Positions 16,189 to 23,893 of a stretch of 32,810 nt of DNA are shown here, piece by piece. Source of the DNA: an uncultured Roseburia sp. (GTDB lineage: Bacteria > Bacillota > Clostridia > Lachnospirales > Lachnospiraceae); contig CAMUHN010000036.1 in the NCBI GenBank assembly GCA_947088675.1, positions 1 through 32,810 of the forward strand. Reading direction: 5' to 3'. The notes below the pieces were generated by a model. The model made no database searches. It saw nothing but the letters and a program-made list of their open reading frames with translations, and was not told the origin of the DNA. Within the stretch, counting starts at the first letter, position 1. Each line of letters opens with the position of its first letter. Made by a program: the position numbers and the translations under genes.

Positions 16189-16836
16189 ATGTTGAATAAT
16201 GAATATTTTTTCTTAATCTTCCACGAAATCAAAAATTCTATTACTTTAATAAACAGCTCGCTTCAGCTTGTTGCCAAAAAACATCCAGAGGTTAACAATT
16301 ATGACTATTGGGCCGAAACAATGTCAGAAATTGATGTATTAAAGAATATGACTACACAGCTTTCGTTATTCAGACTCTCCGGACAACTGAATTTTAAGAA
16401 GATCAATGTCCAAAATTTTGTGCAGGAAATTGCAAATACTGCACATATGCTCTCACAAAGTGATCTCCGCTGTCTTCTTACCATGGAAGACAACATTCCT
16501 GCCGTGGATCTGGATCCACAGCTGATGAAGCATGCTCTTACAAATCTGTTAAAAAATGCCTATGAAGCCATGGAAGCAGACGGCATTGTTCGAATTGAAG
16601 TATTTACAAAAAAGGATTATTTAATCATCAATATCAGTGACAGCGGGAAAGGTTTAGATCCCGCTCTGGGGAACACTGTATTTAAACCTTTTATCACAAC
16701 AAAAGATGGCGGCAGCGGACTCGGCCTGTCAATTACAAAACAGATTGTCGAGTCCCACCATGGTACCATCACATTTGATTCCCAAATCGGAAAAGGCTGT
16801 ACTTTTTCAATTTCACTGCCGTTTACGCAAAGCTGA
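16189..16836 (+). CDS. orphan sensor histidine kinase without a sensor domain
   Basis: A compact cytoplasmic histidine kinase core of 215 residues. The phospho-acceptor H-box is FHEIKNSI with His12, almost at the N-terminus. The ATP-binding domain shows the N-box HALTNLLKNAYEAM, G1 DSGKGL, the F-box FKPFITTK and G2 GGSGLGLSI. The H-box and N-box resemble the NtrB/KinB-like group. There is no membrane segment, PAS or HAMP domain. The ATG at 16189 has AAAGGTGG 7 nt upstream; an ORF extends to 16117 without a comparable site. No response regulator is adjacent, so it may signal to a remote regulator such as Spo0A, which is speculative. Its last 14 bases overlap the 3' end of the convergent flavodoxin gene. 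Confidence 0.9.
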   Translation: MLNNEYFFLIFHEIKNSITLINSSLQLVAKKHPEVNNYDYWAETMSEIDVLKNMTTQLSLFRLSGQLNFKKINVQNFVQEIANTAHMLSQSDLRCLLTMEDNIPAVDLDPQLMKHALTNLLKNAYEAMEADGIVRIEVFTKKDYLIINISDSGKGLDPALGNTVFKPFITTKDGGSGLGLSITKQIVESHHGTITFDSQIGKGCTFSISLPFTQS

Positions 16837-17815
16837 ACAGGGTGTCGAGCATGCGCAGTATTTTAAAATTACCTTTTGCCGTCATTTCACCTGTCATAAA
16901 TGCTCTCTGAAAAGTCATTCTTCCATCTACTACGCTATCCATTACCTCAGGAGCAAGCTTTGCGTAGATATCTACATTCTCTTCCTGTCCATAACGTATG
17001 GTTAACAACTCCCCGTTTACTTCTACAAACAGGGGTTTTTTTCGTTCCGATAAAATAAACAGATAACGAGCAGAAAATTTCTCCTGCGGTACAAAGTGTT
17101 CCTGGAACTGTTCGATATATGCGCTCTCTTCCTCCTGCTGTACTTTTCCCAGCCTGTCCCTGAACATGGAAGCAAGCTCCTGAATATCCTCCTTTTGCTT
17201 CTTAACATAACTGTCATCCGAAACATATTTCGAAAGCTGCTCGCTCTCCTGCGGTGTAAGCTCCATCTGTGTAGTGCGCAATACGCTCTGCTTTACGGCC
17301 AGGTTACTATTTGGAAGACTCTTCATTTTCTGTGAAATTGTACGATACAGGCTCTCCGCTTTCTTTTCAATAATAAGATTATAATCCTTATTCATTTCAA
17401 AACTGACCAGATCATCTACATAGCCGCAAAGTCCGGGACAAGGCAGTCCTCCAAGAATCTCCCAGGCATTTGCAAGCGTCATCTCACCCTCGCGCTCCCC
17501 GTATGTGGTTGACATAACGATTGGCTGCATATAGGTAGTTTTTATTTTTTCCTTATCGCCATATAACCAGCAGGAATCAAGAAACTGCTGCATATATCCG
17601 CCAATCCCAAGCCATTCTATCGTTGTTGCCAGAATGATCCCGTCCGCATCTTTTAATGTCTGCGGAAGTGTCGCAATTTCATTTTTATGTTCATAAATCA
17701 GAATCCGTTCTACGGAAACACGCAGCTCTTTGAGCACTTCCTCCATTTTATTCAGCACGTAAATTGTCGGATCATCTAATAATCCCCTTCCTCCGTAATA
17801 AACATTTACTTTCAT
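16823..17815 (-). CDS. flavodoxin-like NAD(P)H/FMN reductase fused to an SCP2 sterol-binding-like domain
   Basis: About 330 residues in two domains. Residues 1-165 resemble a flavodoxin-like FMN reductase: MKVNVYYGGRG, DADGIILATTIEWLGIGGYMQQFLD, then MSTTYGEREGE and ILGGLPCPGLCGYVDD. A helical linker (about 175-225) precedes a C-terminal SCP2-like domain (about 240-330), with EVNGELLTIRYG and the typical GRMTFQRAFMTGEMTAKGNFKILRMLDTLF-type end. It is presumably cytoplasmic and redox-active with a hydrophobic ligand; the substrate is unknown. The ATG at 17815 has GGAGG 5 nt upstream. It converges on the histidine kinase, with a 14-bp coding overlap. Confidence 0.85.
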   Translation of the reverse strand: MKVNVYYGGRGLLDDPTIYVLNKMEEVLKELRVSVERILIYEHKNEIATLPQTLKDADGIILATTIEWLGIGGYMQQFLDSCWLYGDKEKIKTTYMQPIVMSTTYGEREGEMTLANAWEILGGLPCPGLCGYVDDLVSFEMNKDYNLIIEKKAESLYRTISQKMKSLPNSNLAVKQSVLRTTQMELTPQESEQLSKYVSDDSYVKKQKEDIQELASMFRDRLGKVQQEEESAYIEQFQEHFVPQEKFSARYLFILSERKKPLFVEVNGELLTIRYGQEENVDIYAKLAPEVMDSVVDGRMTFQRAFMTGEMTAKGNFKILRMLDTLFSFA

Positions 17816-17852
17816 GGCAGCCTCCATCTAAACAATCTGATTAAACGTATTA

Positions 17853-18019
17853 CATGATACCAGGGTCAAAAGGTCATGTCCATCGTGCCTGCGTGAACAG
17901 ACATGTCTTTTGGGATACGCAAAACACTTAAATAAACGCATTTTTCAAAAAATGGGAAAATCTGAAGTGTTTTCGGATTGGCAGGAACGCAAAGTACGCA
18001 GCAATCCGGAGGTATCATG
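17853..18019. repeat. 167-bp structured intergenic element bounded by 9-bp inverted repeats
   Basis: CATGATACC (17853-17861) and GGTATCATG (18011-18019) are perfect inverted repeats. Between them are three further stems: CATGTC/GACATG (near 17875-17906), AAAACACTT/AAGTGTTTT (near 17931-17973) and GGATTG/CAATCC (near 17975-18007). The motif GGGTCAAA appears near both ends, and ATTACATG flanks the region at 17849-17856 and 18049-18056. It lies between the rhomboid and flavodoxin genes. A small non-autonomous repeat or a structured RNA is possible. Confidence 0.45.
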
Positions 18020-18082
18020 GGGTCAAATAATCTCCTGGCCCCAACATCATTACATGTAGTATATAAATTTTTCAAACGAAAA

Positions 18083-19150
18083 TCAATATTTTTCATGGTA
18101 CAAAATTACGGAAATTAAAAAACCGGTTATCATACCGCCGATATGCCCCCAATTATCAACACCTATCGTTGAAAAACCATAATAAAGACTCAGACCAAGC
18201 ATAACAATCAGCCCTTTTGTCGTAATTCCCTCCAGAGAACCTTTATTCCAGATCACTGCCCAGAGTAATCCGGCGATCGTTCCAAATACGGCGCCGGAGG
18301 CGCCTGCCGAGACTGCATATTCGCCATTATAAACCATTGCAAAACAGGATAAGAGACTCCCGCCGATCCCGGAAAGCAAAAACAATACGGCAAGTTTCCA
18401 GTGACCGATTACTCTCTCAAGCCTGGAACCGACACAGCAGAATATCACCATATTGTTCATCAAATGAGACGCTCCAAAATGCAGAAAACAGGAAGTCAGA
18501 ATTCTCCACCATTCACCATGCACCAGAACATCCTCCGGATACAATCCGCCGTACGTTTCAATAAACAGCGGGTCTCGGGTGTCCCCGATCAATTCCATTA
18601 TCAAAAAAATCAGGACATTTAAAACAGCAAATAAAATCGTACTGTATGCAGGAATATAATTTTTCGGATGAAACAATTCCGAAATGCGCTGCCTCACTCC
18701 CGCAACAGTTTTTTGGTCTGATCCATACATTCCATTGGCAGACTCAATTGCGTCACGCAGACCAAAAAAATCCCCCGGCTGATTTTCATAGATAACAAGC
18801 TTTTTCGTATCGGGTAAGTATCCCCAGGCATTCGGATATTGTGCACAAATCCTTTTTACTTTCTCGTCGCTTTTACTGATAAACAGCGTCAAAAGATCCA
18901 CACAGCAGACCGGCATATTCTCAGGAAAATCCACTATCTTACTATTTGGATGATAAAACAGACTTAAAATTTCTGTCTCAAATGCTTGAAATTCATTCAC
19001 ATCGGGCATCTCAAAAGCATCCAGACTGACCGTAACCACAACGTGAAATCTCTCCTGCTCATAAATATAAAACATTTTTAAGGCAGGGTCGCCCGACTTC
19101 AACAGGCGATATCCGCCGGATGTAAATATATCCTCCAAAACAGTCCGCAT
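18083..19150 (-). CDS. rhomboid family intramembrane serine protease
   Basis: A polytopic membrane protease that cleaves transmembrane helices. Residues 1-165 form a soluble N-terminal domain that I cannot assign. From residue 170 the rhomboid core has about six to seven hydrophobic segments. Conserved motifs are HGEWWRILTSCFLHFGASHLMNNM (with His229 near the oxyanion region), the nucleophile motif GASGAVFG (Ser285) and the catalytic histidine in NWGHIGG (His336). The length of 355 residues exceeds the minimal fold because of the N-terminal domain. AAAGGTG lies 8 nt before the ATG. It starts 73 nt after the FHA gene in the same direction, so it may be the last gene of the Tad operon and process one of its membrane products; that is inference. 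Confidence 0.93.
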   Translation of the reverse strand: MRTVLEDIFTSGGYRLLKSGDPALKMFYIYEQERFHVVVTVSLDAFEMPDVNEFQAFETEILSLFYHPNSKIVDFPENMPVCCVDLLTLFISKSDEKVKRICAQYPNAWGYLPDTKKLVIYENQPGDFFGLRDAIESANGMYGSDQKTVAGVRQRISELFHPKNYIPAYSTILFAVLNVLIFLIMELIGDTRDPLFIETYGGLYPEDVLVHGEWWRILTSCFLHFGASHLMNNMVIFCCVGSRLERVIGHWKLAVLFLLSGIGGSLLSCFAMVYNGEYAVSAGASGAVFGTIAGLLWAVIWNKGSLEGITTKGLIVMLGLSLYYGFSTIGVDNWGHIGGMITGFLISVILYHEKY

Positions 19151-19223
19151 TTTATTTACACCTTTCCTTAAAACAATGTACTAATTATACTGAAATTACA
19201 AAAAAGTGTAAACCACCCAATCA

Positions 19224-20435
19224 TTAAGAAAAAATAAATTTTTCATCAGCAAACAGAATAACCTCTCCTCCGTGCAGGCCCATTTTCACTCTGCAGCTGA
19301 GCAATTCTCCGCCCACAGAAGTACCGTTGGAGGAATTTAAATCTTCGATAAAATACATATCCTCCTGCTTTGTAATTTTGGCATGTCTGCGGCTGACTGT
19401 CTCACTCGGCAGAAACCCTTCGCAGGAACTGTCGCTTCCGATCAGGAAAGGATCTGCAGAAATCACCATATCGTTATACCCGTTCTCCCCGGCATATTTT
19501 AATATTCCCGTTTGCTTTTTTGGCAAATCTGACAACAAAACCGTAGGGTGCGCCTCCAAAACCGATTCTTTCTCCGGTTCGAACACAAACGGTTCCGTCA
19601 AATAATCTTTTCCTTTGCCTTTGTCGCGGCAGATTTTTTCTGTTAGTCCACACAGAATAGAAAGTTTCTTCCTCTGCACACTTTCTTTTTTTTCCGGGAA
19701 CAGAAAAATTTTTCTCAGTATGCAAAATATTCCCGTTCTGTTCAGAAACACAGCTGCACTGCTTTCTGTAACTATATTTTCTTCTTTATTCTCTTCTGCG
19801 TTATTCTCTTCCGCTTTTTGATCTATGCTCTCACACGCCTTGTATTCCGATTCCACTCCCTGCAGTGAGCCACAGACTGCCTCCTCTCTCGGATAAGGTG
19901 TTTTCAATTCCCTCTGCAGCTGAAAAAAACTGAAATTCTCCTCCCTTGTCTGCTCATACAGTCCATAGATCAACATCACTGCATCTTCATCTTTGTGATC
20001 CACTCTCGTCAGCAGATATTCGGAAAGCATTCCAAAGGCATCTGTCAGCAACTGCTCATTACCCGGGTAATAACAAAACCATACTTCACCCGTACTATGA
20101 TCAACAAATATACTCTCCGGTGACAATAACAGCGCATCTGTCTTCAACAGAAGCTGAGTCAGCTTATCCACCGCATGATAAATACCGTTTACAATACGAT
20201 ACAATCGTTCATAGTCCAATTTTGTACTTTCTAACATCACATCTAATGCCTGTTTGCCCGTGATATCATACCAAAGACTTGTAATCCCGTTTTCGCAGAC
20301 ACAGTCTGCAAACAAAATTCCCTCTATTGCATTATATCGCATCATGCACTGTTCCCAGTCCAGCAAACGATTCTTTCCGTCAATAATCATATGGCTGGCA
20401 TTCGGATTGCGTATATATCTTATATTCATCCCCAT
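19224..20435 (-). CDS. DUF6382 and FHA domain protein of the Tad locus
   Basis: A cytoplasmic phosphothreonine-binding regulatory protein of about 403 residues. The N-terminal part (1-170) looks like DUF6382, a domain I associate with Lachnospiraceae FHA proteins. Residues 185-300 are a variable linker rich in Glu and Lys, with a hydrophobic patch (FLNRTGIFCILRKIFLF) that could contact membrane. The FHA domain is C-terminal (about 310-400): LIGSDSSCEGF, SRRHAKI and LNSSNGTSVGG are its hallmark motifs. The ATG at 20435 has GGAG 7 nt upstream and lies 4 nt after the TadE-like stop, implying coupling. It may regulate pilus assembly through Ser/Thr phosphorylation; no kinase gene is in the window. 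Confidence 0.85.
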   Translation of the reverse strand: MGMNIRYIRNPNASHMIIDGKNRLLDWEQCMMRYNAIEGILFADCVCENGITSLWYDITGKQALDVMLESTKLDYERLYRIVNGIYHAVDKLTQLLLKTDALLLSPESIFVDHSTGEVWFCYYPGNEQLLTDAFGMLSEYLLTRVDHKDEDAVMLIYGLYEQTREENFSFFQLQRELKTPYPREEAVCGSLQGVESEYKACESIDQKAEENNAEENKEENIVTESSAAVFLNRTGIFCILRKIFLFPEKKESVQRKKLSILCGLTEKICRDKGKGKDYLTEPFVFEPEKESVLEAHPTVLLSDLPKKQTGILKYAGENGYNDMVISADPFLIGSDSSCEGFLPSETVSRRHAKITKQEDMYFIEDLNSSNGTSVGGELLSCRVKMGLHGGEVILFADEKFIFS

Positions 20436-20439
20436 ATCA

Positions 20440-20643
20440 TCACTCCACAATTTGTTCAATAAATGTTCTTCGCTTAAATTCTTTTATAATGTCCCAGTCG
20501 TCCTCTTCCATTCGTTCGACTGCCATCACTTTTGTTTCTGTATACAGGTCAATGCCTTTTTGCATCACAATTCCAAAAACAAACAGCAATATCGGAACGA
20601 CCAGAGCCGCCTCCACCGTAATACTTCCCGTCAAATCTTCCAT
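20440..20643 (-). CDS. small TadE-like pseudopilin
   Basis: About 67 residues. The N-terminus MEDLTGSITVEAALVVPILLFVFGIV is a TadE-type leader plus membrane helix: Gly-Ser-Ile-Thr-Val-Glu gives a prepilin-like cleavage context with Glu at +5 after the glycine. A short polar C-terminus follows (METKV-type region, then EEDDWDIIKEFKRRTF). Its start overlaps the end of the prepilin peptidase gene by 13 bp, so translational coupling is likely, and the FHA gene follows 4 nt later. The frame extends upstream to 20769, but that extension lies inside the peptidase gene and is not hydrophobic. It is a probable minor pilin or secreted substrate of the Tad system. Confidence 0.8.
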   Translation of the reverse strand: MEDLTGSITVEAALVVPILLFVFGIVMQKGIDLYTETKVMAVERMEEDDWDIIKEFKRRTFIEQIVE

Positions 20644-21053
20644 AGCAATCCCGCTACATATGCTGTCCACACAAACGGTACGAACGGCATCCTGTAGTTC
20701 CTCCCTCTTTTCTTCATAAAAAACAGAAACAGCGCTGCCGCCCCTGCAAGATAAAGTGCTGCCATACACAGCATAAAATTTTGTTCAAATCCCAAAAATA
20801 CGCCTCCGAGTACAATGACAAGCCCATCCCCCATTCCAACTTTCCCTTTTGTAACTGCAGAAAGCAGACATACTGCCGCGCCAACTCCGATTCCCGCAAT
20901 CAGATTTCCTGCTGTGTACTGCCCCGCTATTGCCTGTGCCGCCGCTGCCGCGACACCGGATATCAAAATAATAATTAAGTTTACTTTTTTTTCTCTGTAA
21001 TCCTGGTATGCCAACAACGTCAATACCAGAAAAAACACTGCCTCCTGCCACAT
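20631..21053 (-). CDS. A24 family prepilin peptidase (second of two in the operon)
   Basis: An integral membrane aspartyl protease of 140 residues that removes the leader from Flp-type prepilins. The two catalytic aspartates are visible: YQDYREKKV after the first helix and the GxGD motif in VGMGDGLVIVLGG. It has about five to six hydrophobic segments. This is the short TadV/CpaA form without the N-terminal methylase domain. The ATG at 21053 has AAGGAG 8 nt upstream; an ORF reaching 21110 adds a polar stretch with no site. It overlaps the small TadE gene by 13 bp. Together with the peptidase at 28291-28719 the operon has two such enzymes, which may serve different substrates. Confidence 0.88.
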   Translation of the reverse strand: MWQEAVFFLVLTLLAYQDYREKKVNLIIILISGVAAAAAQAIAGQYTAGNLIAGIGVGAAVCLLSAVTKGKVGMGDGLVIVLGGVFLGFEQNFMLCMAALYLAGAAALFLFFMKKRGRNYRMPFVPFVWTAYVAGLLWKI

Positions 21054-21117
21054 GCCCCCCGCTCCTTTTCGATGATTTGTTATTGCTCCACAGTAAAGCT
21101 TTCTATTCATTGCTTTA

Positions 21118-21981
21118 TCATTTCGTTCTCCGATAACACCGGCTGCAGGCTTTTCGCCCTCCCGCCTCTGACAAACGGATTTTACTTACCGTCCTCTTAA
21201 TCCCGCTGCAATTTAAATCATAGTGAAATCTGTCTCCCTGGTTCGTAATGTAAACATGGTTCCATTTATTGTTAACTTTCGCGCAAAAACTGCATTTTTT
21301 ATAGGTTCCGCCGTTTTCGTTTCGAATATTCGCAAGCGAACTTTCCTCTACAGACCGAATGGAGAGCAGCAGATGTGTACAGTCATCCGATTTATGATAG
21401 GTTGAACCGGTTTTTGCAATATAGACCCAAACATCGGTCGTATCGTTACTGTCCTGCTTATTTTTCCACCCTGTCCATTTTCGGCTTACAGCCAAAGAAG
21501 AGGCCGATAGTTCCAACAAACCAAAAAATCGGATCGGACACCTGAAGCGATACTCTATTTTCAGACAGACATCCTCTTTGCTCCACTCGGATTTTGCAAT
21601 ATTGATCCCTGAAGTGCCGCCTTTCAGATAAGTATCTGTAACGCCGTTGTTTTTCAACTCTTTTAACAGTAATAATTTCACCGCGGCTTTATTCTCCCAT
21701 GTCTCTTTTTTGTACCCGACAGCCATATAGACGGCCAATTTTCTTGCCGTATGATCCGCTGCCTCCTGAATGGCAAGCTGTACCTGCATTACCCGAAAGA
21801 AAAACAGAATTGTTACAAAGAAACAGATAATGCATGGTATCACAAAAGCTGCTTCCAATGTAAGAGAACCGTCCCGGCAGATGCATTGCGGTGTCTCTTT
21901 CCTTGTATGACAAGCATCTGCCATATAGTTCTCGGGGAGAGAGTTTCTATTTTTATTTTGGAACGATTTTGAAAGAGACAC
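21118..21981 (-). CDS. TadE-like pseudopilin with two C-terminal Cys/His modules
   Basis: A 287-residue envelope protein. A 36-residue basic leader ends in RDGSLTLEAAF, a TadE-type prepilin site (Glu at +5 after Gly38), followed by a membrane helix (about 44-65). Residues 66-180 are an extracytoplasmic part. Two related modules then follow. Copy 1 (185-235) has VYIAKTGSTYH196, C201 and a C230-x2-C233 pair. Copy 2 (242-283) has VYITNQGDRFH253, C258 and C279-x2-C282. The His...Cys...CxxC pattern suggests metal binding, as in small modules of some secreted Firmicutes proteins. The start is a GTG at 21981 with AAAAGGGGG 9 nt upstream, 18 nt after the DUF5702 stop. The fusion is unusual for a TadE. 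Confidence 0.82.
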   Translation of the reverse strand: MSLSKSFQNKNRNSLPENYMADACHTRKETPQCICRDGSLTLEAAFVIPCIICFFVTILFFFRVMQVQLAIQEAADHTARKLAVYMAVGYKKETWENKAAVKLLLLKELKNNGVTDTYLKGGTSGINIAKSEWSKEDVCLKIEYRFRCPIRFFGLLELSASSLAVSRKWTGWKNKQDSNDTTDVWVYIAKTGSTYHKSDDCTHLLLSIRSVEESSLANIRNENGGTYKKCSFCAKVNNKWNHVYITNQGDRFHYDLNCSGIKRTVSKIRLSEAGGRKACSRCYRRTK

Positions 21982-21999
21982 CGTAATGCACCCCCTTTT

Positions 22000-23601
22000 C
22001 TATGCATAAGTGAATTCTTTTGTCCTGCTGATCTCATATCCCTCTGTCTTGTATTTCTTCTTCCCAATTACCGTCATACGCCCAAACAAACTTTCCGCTT
22101 TCCAGAAAACCCGACATACCGAACTGCGTATCATACAGTCCATGCGACAATAGGAATACCCGGATTCCCTGATTTTGATTTCCATTAAGTCCATACTTCG
22201 GTAAGCCAGTTTTTTCACACTTTCTAAAAGAAATAACCCCTTTAGATATTGCTGGTAAGTAAGTCCGTTTTTACAGTTTTTTGCTTTTGCGCCGGAAGTG
22301 ACCGATGAGAGAATGTTCTTTGTATCCAAAGTCCACTCTGCGGCGCCTTTCATCAATGAAATTTTATCACCGGAAAGAAGCGCACGTATGTCAAGAATAC
22401 TTTCAACAAAAGCCCATGCTGCCGCGACACCAATCTGAACCACTCTTATGACAACCGGATTTCCCGAAAATCCTGCAAGCGACGTAGCTGCGGCAAGCGT
22501 TTCTTTCCATTTCACAGGATCTTTTAACAGATACAGAAAATTTGCCGACTGCCTGATCAGAAGCAGACGGTTGAGCGTACTCTCCAGATTTGCCTTATCA
22601 CTGTTATGTCCGCACAAAATATATTCCAACTCATAGGACAATTTCCTTTTTTCTGCCGGACTGGTATAGTCACAGAATGTTTCGTCTATATACTCGGCCA
22701 TCCGGCACTTATCTGACAATGATGTATGCGGAGTATCCTCCGATGTGCCCTGCTGCAGCTTACGCATCGACACCGCATCCGATAAATCGACTTTTTTCGC
22801 TGACAGTCCAGCTTCGCTGCCCACAAAGATACTTAACGCCATTTCCTGTTTTATTTTCATTACAACTTCAAGCGGATTCTCCGCGGACTCCTCCTTTACA
22901 CTTTCCTGATTCTGCCCCTCTTTTGCGGCAGCACTTCCGACCCTGGCAGTTTCCTGCTCTTTTGCGGCAGCATTCCCGGACATGGAAATCGTTTTCGCTT
23001 CCATATCAGCACTTTCTGCTTTCGATTTGTCACTCTGGTCTCCAGCTTCTTCTTCCATTGCGCTTTTCGCTTCCAAAATGGCAGCATTTGCTTTTTCGAC
23101 ACCGTCATTCACCTGTGTATCAGCCGCCACATCAGAGATACTTTCGTACTGCAGCAAAAGCTTATTTACCGTATCAGCCGCCATCTTAGACTTCATATAG
23201 GTGGAAACAGCTTCCTCAAACACTTTCCCTTTCCCGTCTGTCAGCAGCTGATATTCCTGCATTTCAATTCCAGTCGGTTTCATTCGAAAAAAATCCGCGC
23301 TGCTCTTTTCCTGCAGATTTTTCCACAGATAGGTATCCAGCATATTTTCAAAACGATCCCTTGAAAACTCTTCGCCCGCGAATGCTCCGTCTAACCCAAG
23401 AATATGGTATGCGTCAAACAACTTTGGCTGATACTGTGCAAAGACGGATTCTATCGCAATCTGCGTCTTTCGGTCCGAAACGACCGAAAGACCATAGATT
23501 CTGCCCGCCTCCAGCAGTGCAAAGAGAAAGGATACAACCAGCATCAGACTAAGCGCCGAAAAAACAGTTATGCTTCCACAATACGACTTCTTTTTCCCCA
23601 T
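22000..23601 (-). CDS. DUF5702 domain protein of the Tad locus
   Basis: A large (533-residue) membrane-anchored envelope protein. The N-terminus (SYCGSITVFSALSLMLVVSFLFALLEAGR) is a TadE/TadG-like leader plus membrane helix. The remainder is extracytoplasmic and mostly helical. Residues about 165-250 are an Ala/Glu/Lys-rich acidic spacer with the imperfect internal repeat NAAAKEQETARVG / SAAAKEGQNQE. Another hydrophobic stretch (about 375-410, AATSLAGFSGNPVVIRVVQIG) may be buried or membrane-embedded. DUF5702 proteins sit in Gram-positive Tad clusters where other bacteria have TadG. Its ATG overlaps the Flp pilin stop codon by one base (TAATG), so the two are coupled. The function is unknown; surface assembly or anchoring is likely. 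Confidence 0.85.
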   Translation of the reverse strand: MGKKKSYCGSITVFSALSLMLVVSFLFALLEAGRIYGLSVVSDRKTQIAIESVFAQYQPKLFDAYHILGLDGAFAGEEFSRDRFENMLDTYLWKNLQEKSSADFFRMKPTGIEMQEYQLLTDGKGKVFEEAVSTYMKSKMAADTVNKLLLQYESISDVAADTQVNDGVEKANAAILEAKSAMEEEAGDQSDKSKAESADMEAKTISMSGNAAAKEQETARVGSAAAKEGQNQESVKEESAENPLEVVMKIKQEMALSIFVGSEAGLSAKKVDLSDAVSMRKLQQGTSEDTPHTSLSDKCRMAEYIDETFCDYTSPAEKRKLSYELEYILCGHNSDKANLESTLNRLLLIRQSANFLYLLKDPVKWKETLAAATSLAGFSGNPVVIRVVQIGVAAAWAFVESILDIRALLSGDKISLMKGAAEWTLDTKNILSSVTSGAKAKNCKNGLTYQQYLKGLFLLESVKKLAYRSMDLMEIKIRESGYSYCRMDCMIRSSVCRVFWKAESLFGRMTVIGKKKYKTEGYEISRTKEFTYA

Positions 23602-23783
23602 TAAATTTTACCTGCGTTTGTACTGATCGTCTTAAAGATCTTATTGATAAGTCCGGTCAACTGTGTTTTAAAAATAGCGACCAGCCCAATCAGGACTACA
23701 AGTATCAGAATTAATTCAACGACGCCAACACCGTCTTCCTCCCAAAAAAATGATTTTATTTCTCTTTTTAATATTTCTCTCAT
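23601..23783 (-). CDS. flp: Flp-type pilin (Flp1-like)
   Basis: The major pilin candidate of the Tad system, 60 residues. The leader MREILKREIKSFFWEEDG ends in glycine (residue 18) and is followed by VGVVELILILVVLIGLVAIF, with Glu at +5 of the mature protein, as in type IVb/Flp pilins. A short helical tail (KTQLTGLINKIFKTISTNAGKI-type) follows. The ATG at 23783 has GAGG 6 nt upstream; starts at 23795 and 23861 in the same frame lack a site. It should be cut by one of the two GxGD peptidases and assembled by the TadABC machine. The 110-nt gap upstream could hold an extra promoter or processing site; I see no clear one. Confidence 0.85.
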   Translation of the reverse strand: MREILKREIKSFFWEEDGVGVVELILILVVLIGLVAIFKTQLTGLINKIFKTISTNAGKI

Positions 23784-23893
23784 AATATTCCTCATTTCTG
23801 CGCTGACTCTAATTGAAATAACTGTGTGCATGGCAGCGCACATGTACAAATCATATTTCATACCTTTTCTGACTTTTTGCCAAAAACAGCACC

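Noticed and set aside
17866-18096. 76-codon minus-strand ORF overlapping the rhomboid 3' end
   Set aside because: It starts inside the rhomboid gene without a ribosome site and crosses the structured element; composition does not look like a protein.
22590-23189. 199-codon plus-strand ORF opposite the DUF5702 gene
   Set aside because: Antisense shadow of the Ala/Glu/Lys-rich region; Pro/Leu/His/Ser-rich product without a ribosome site or family match.
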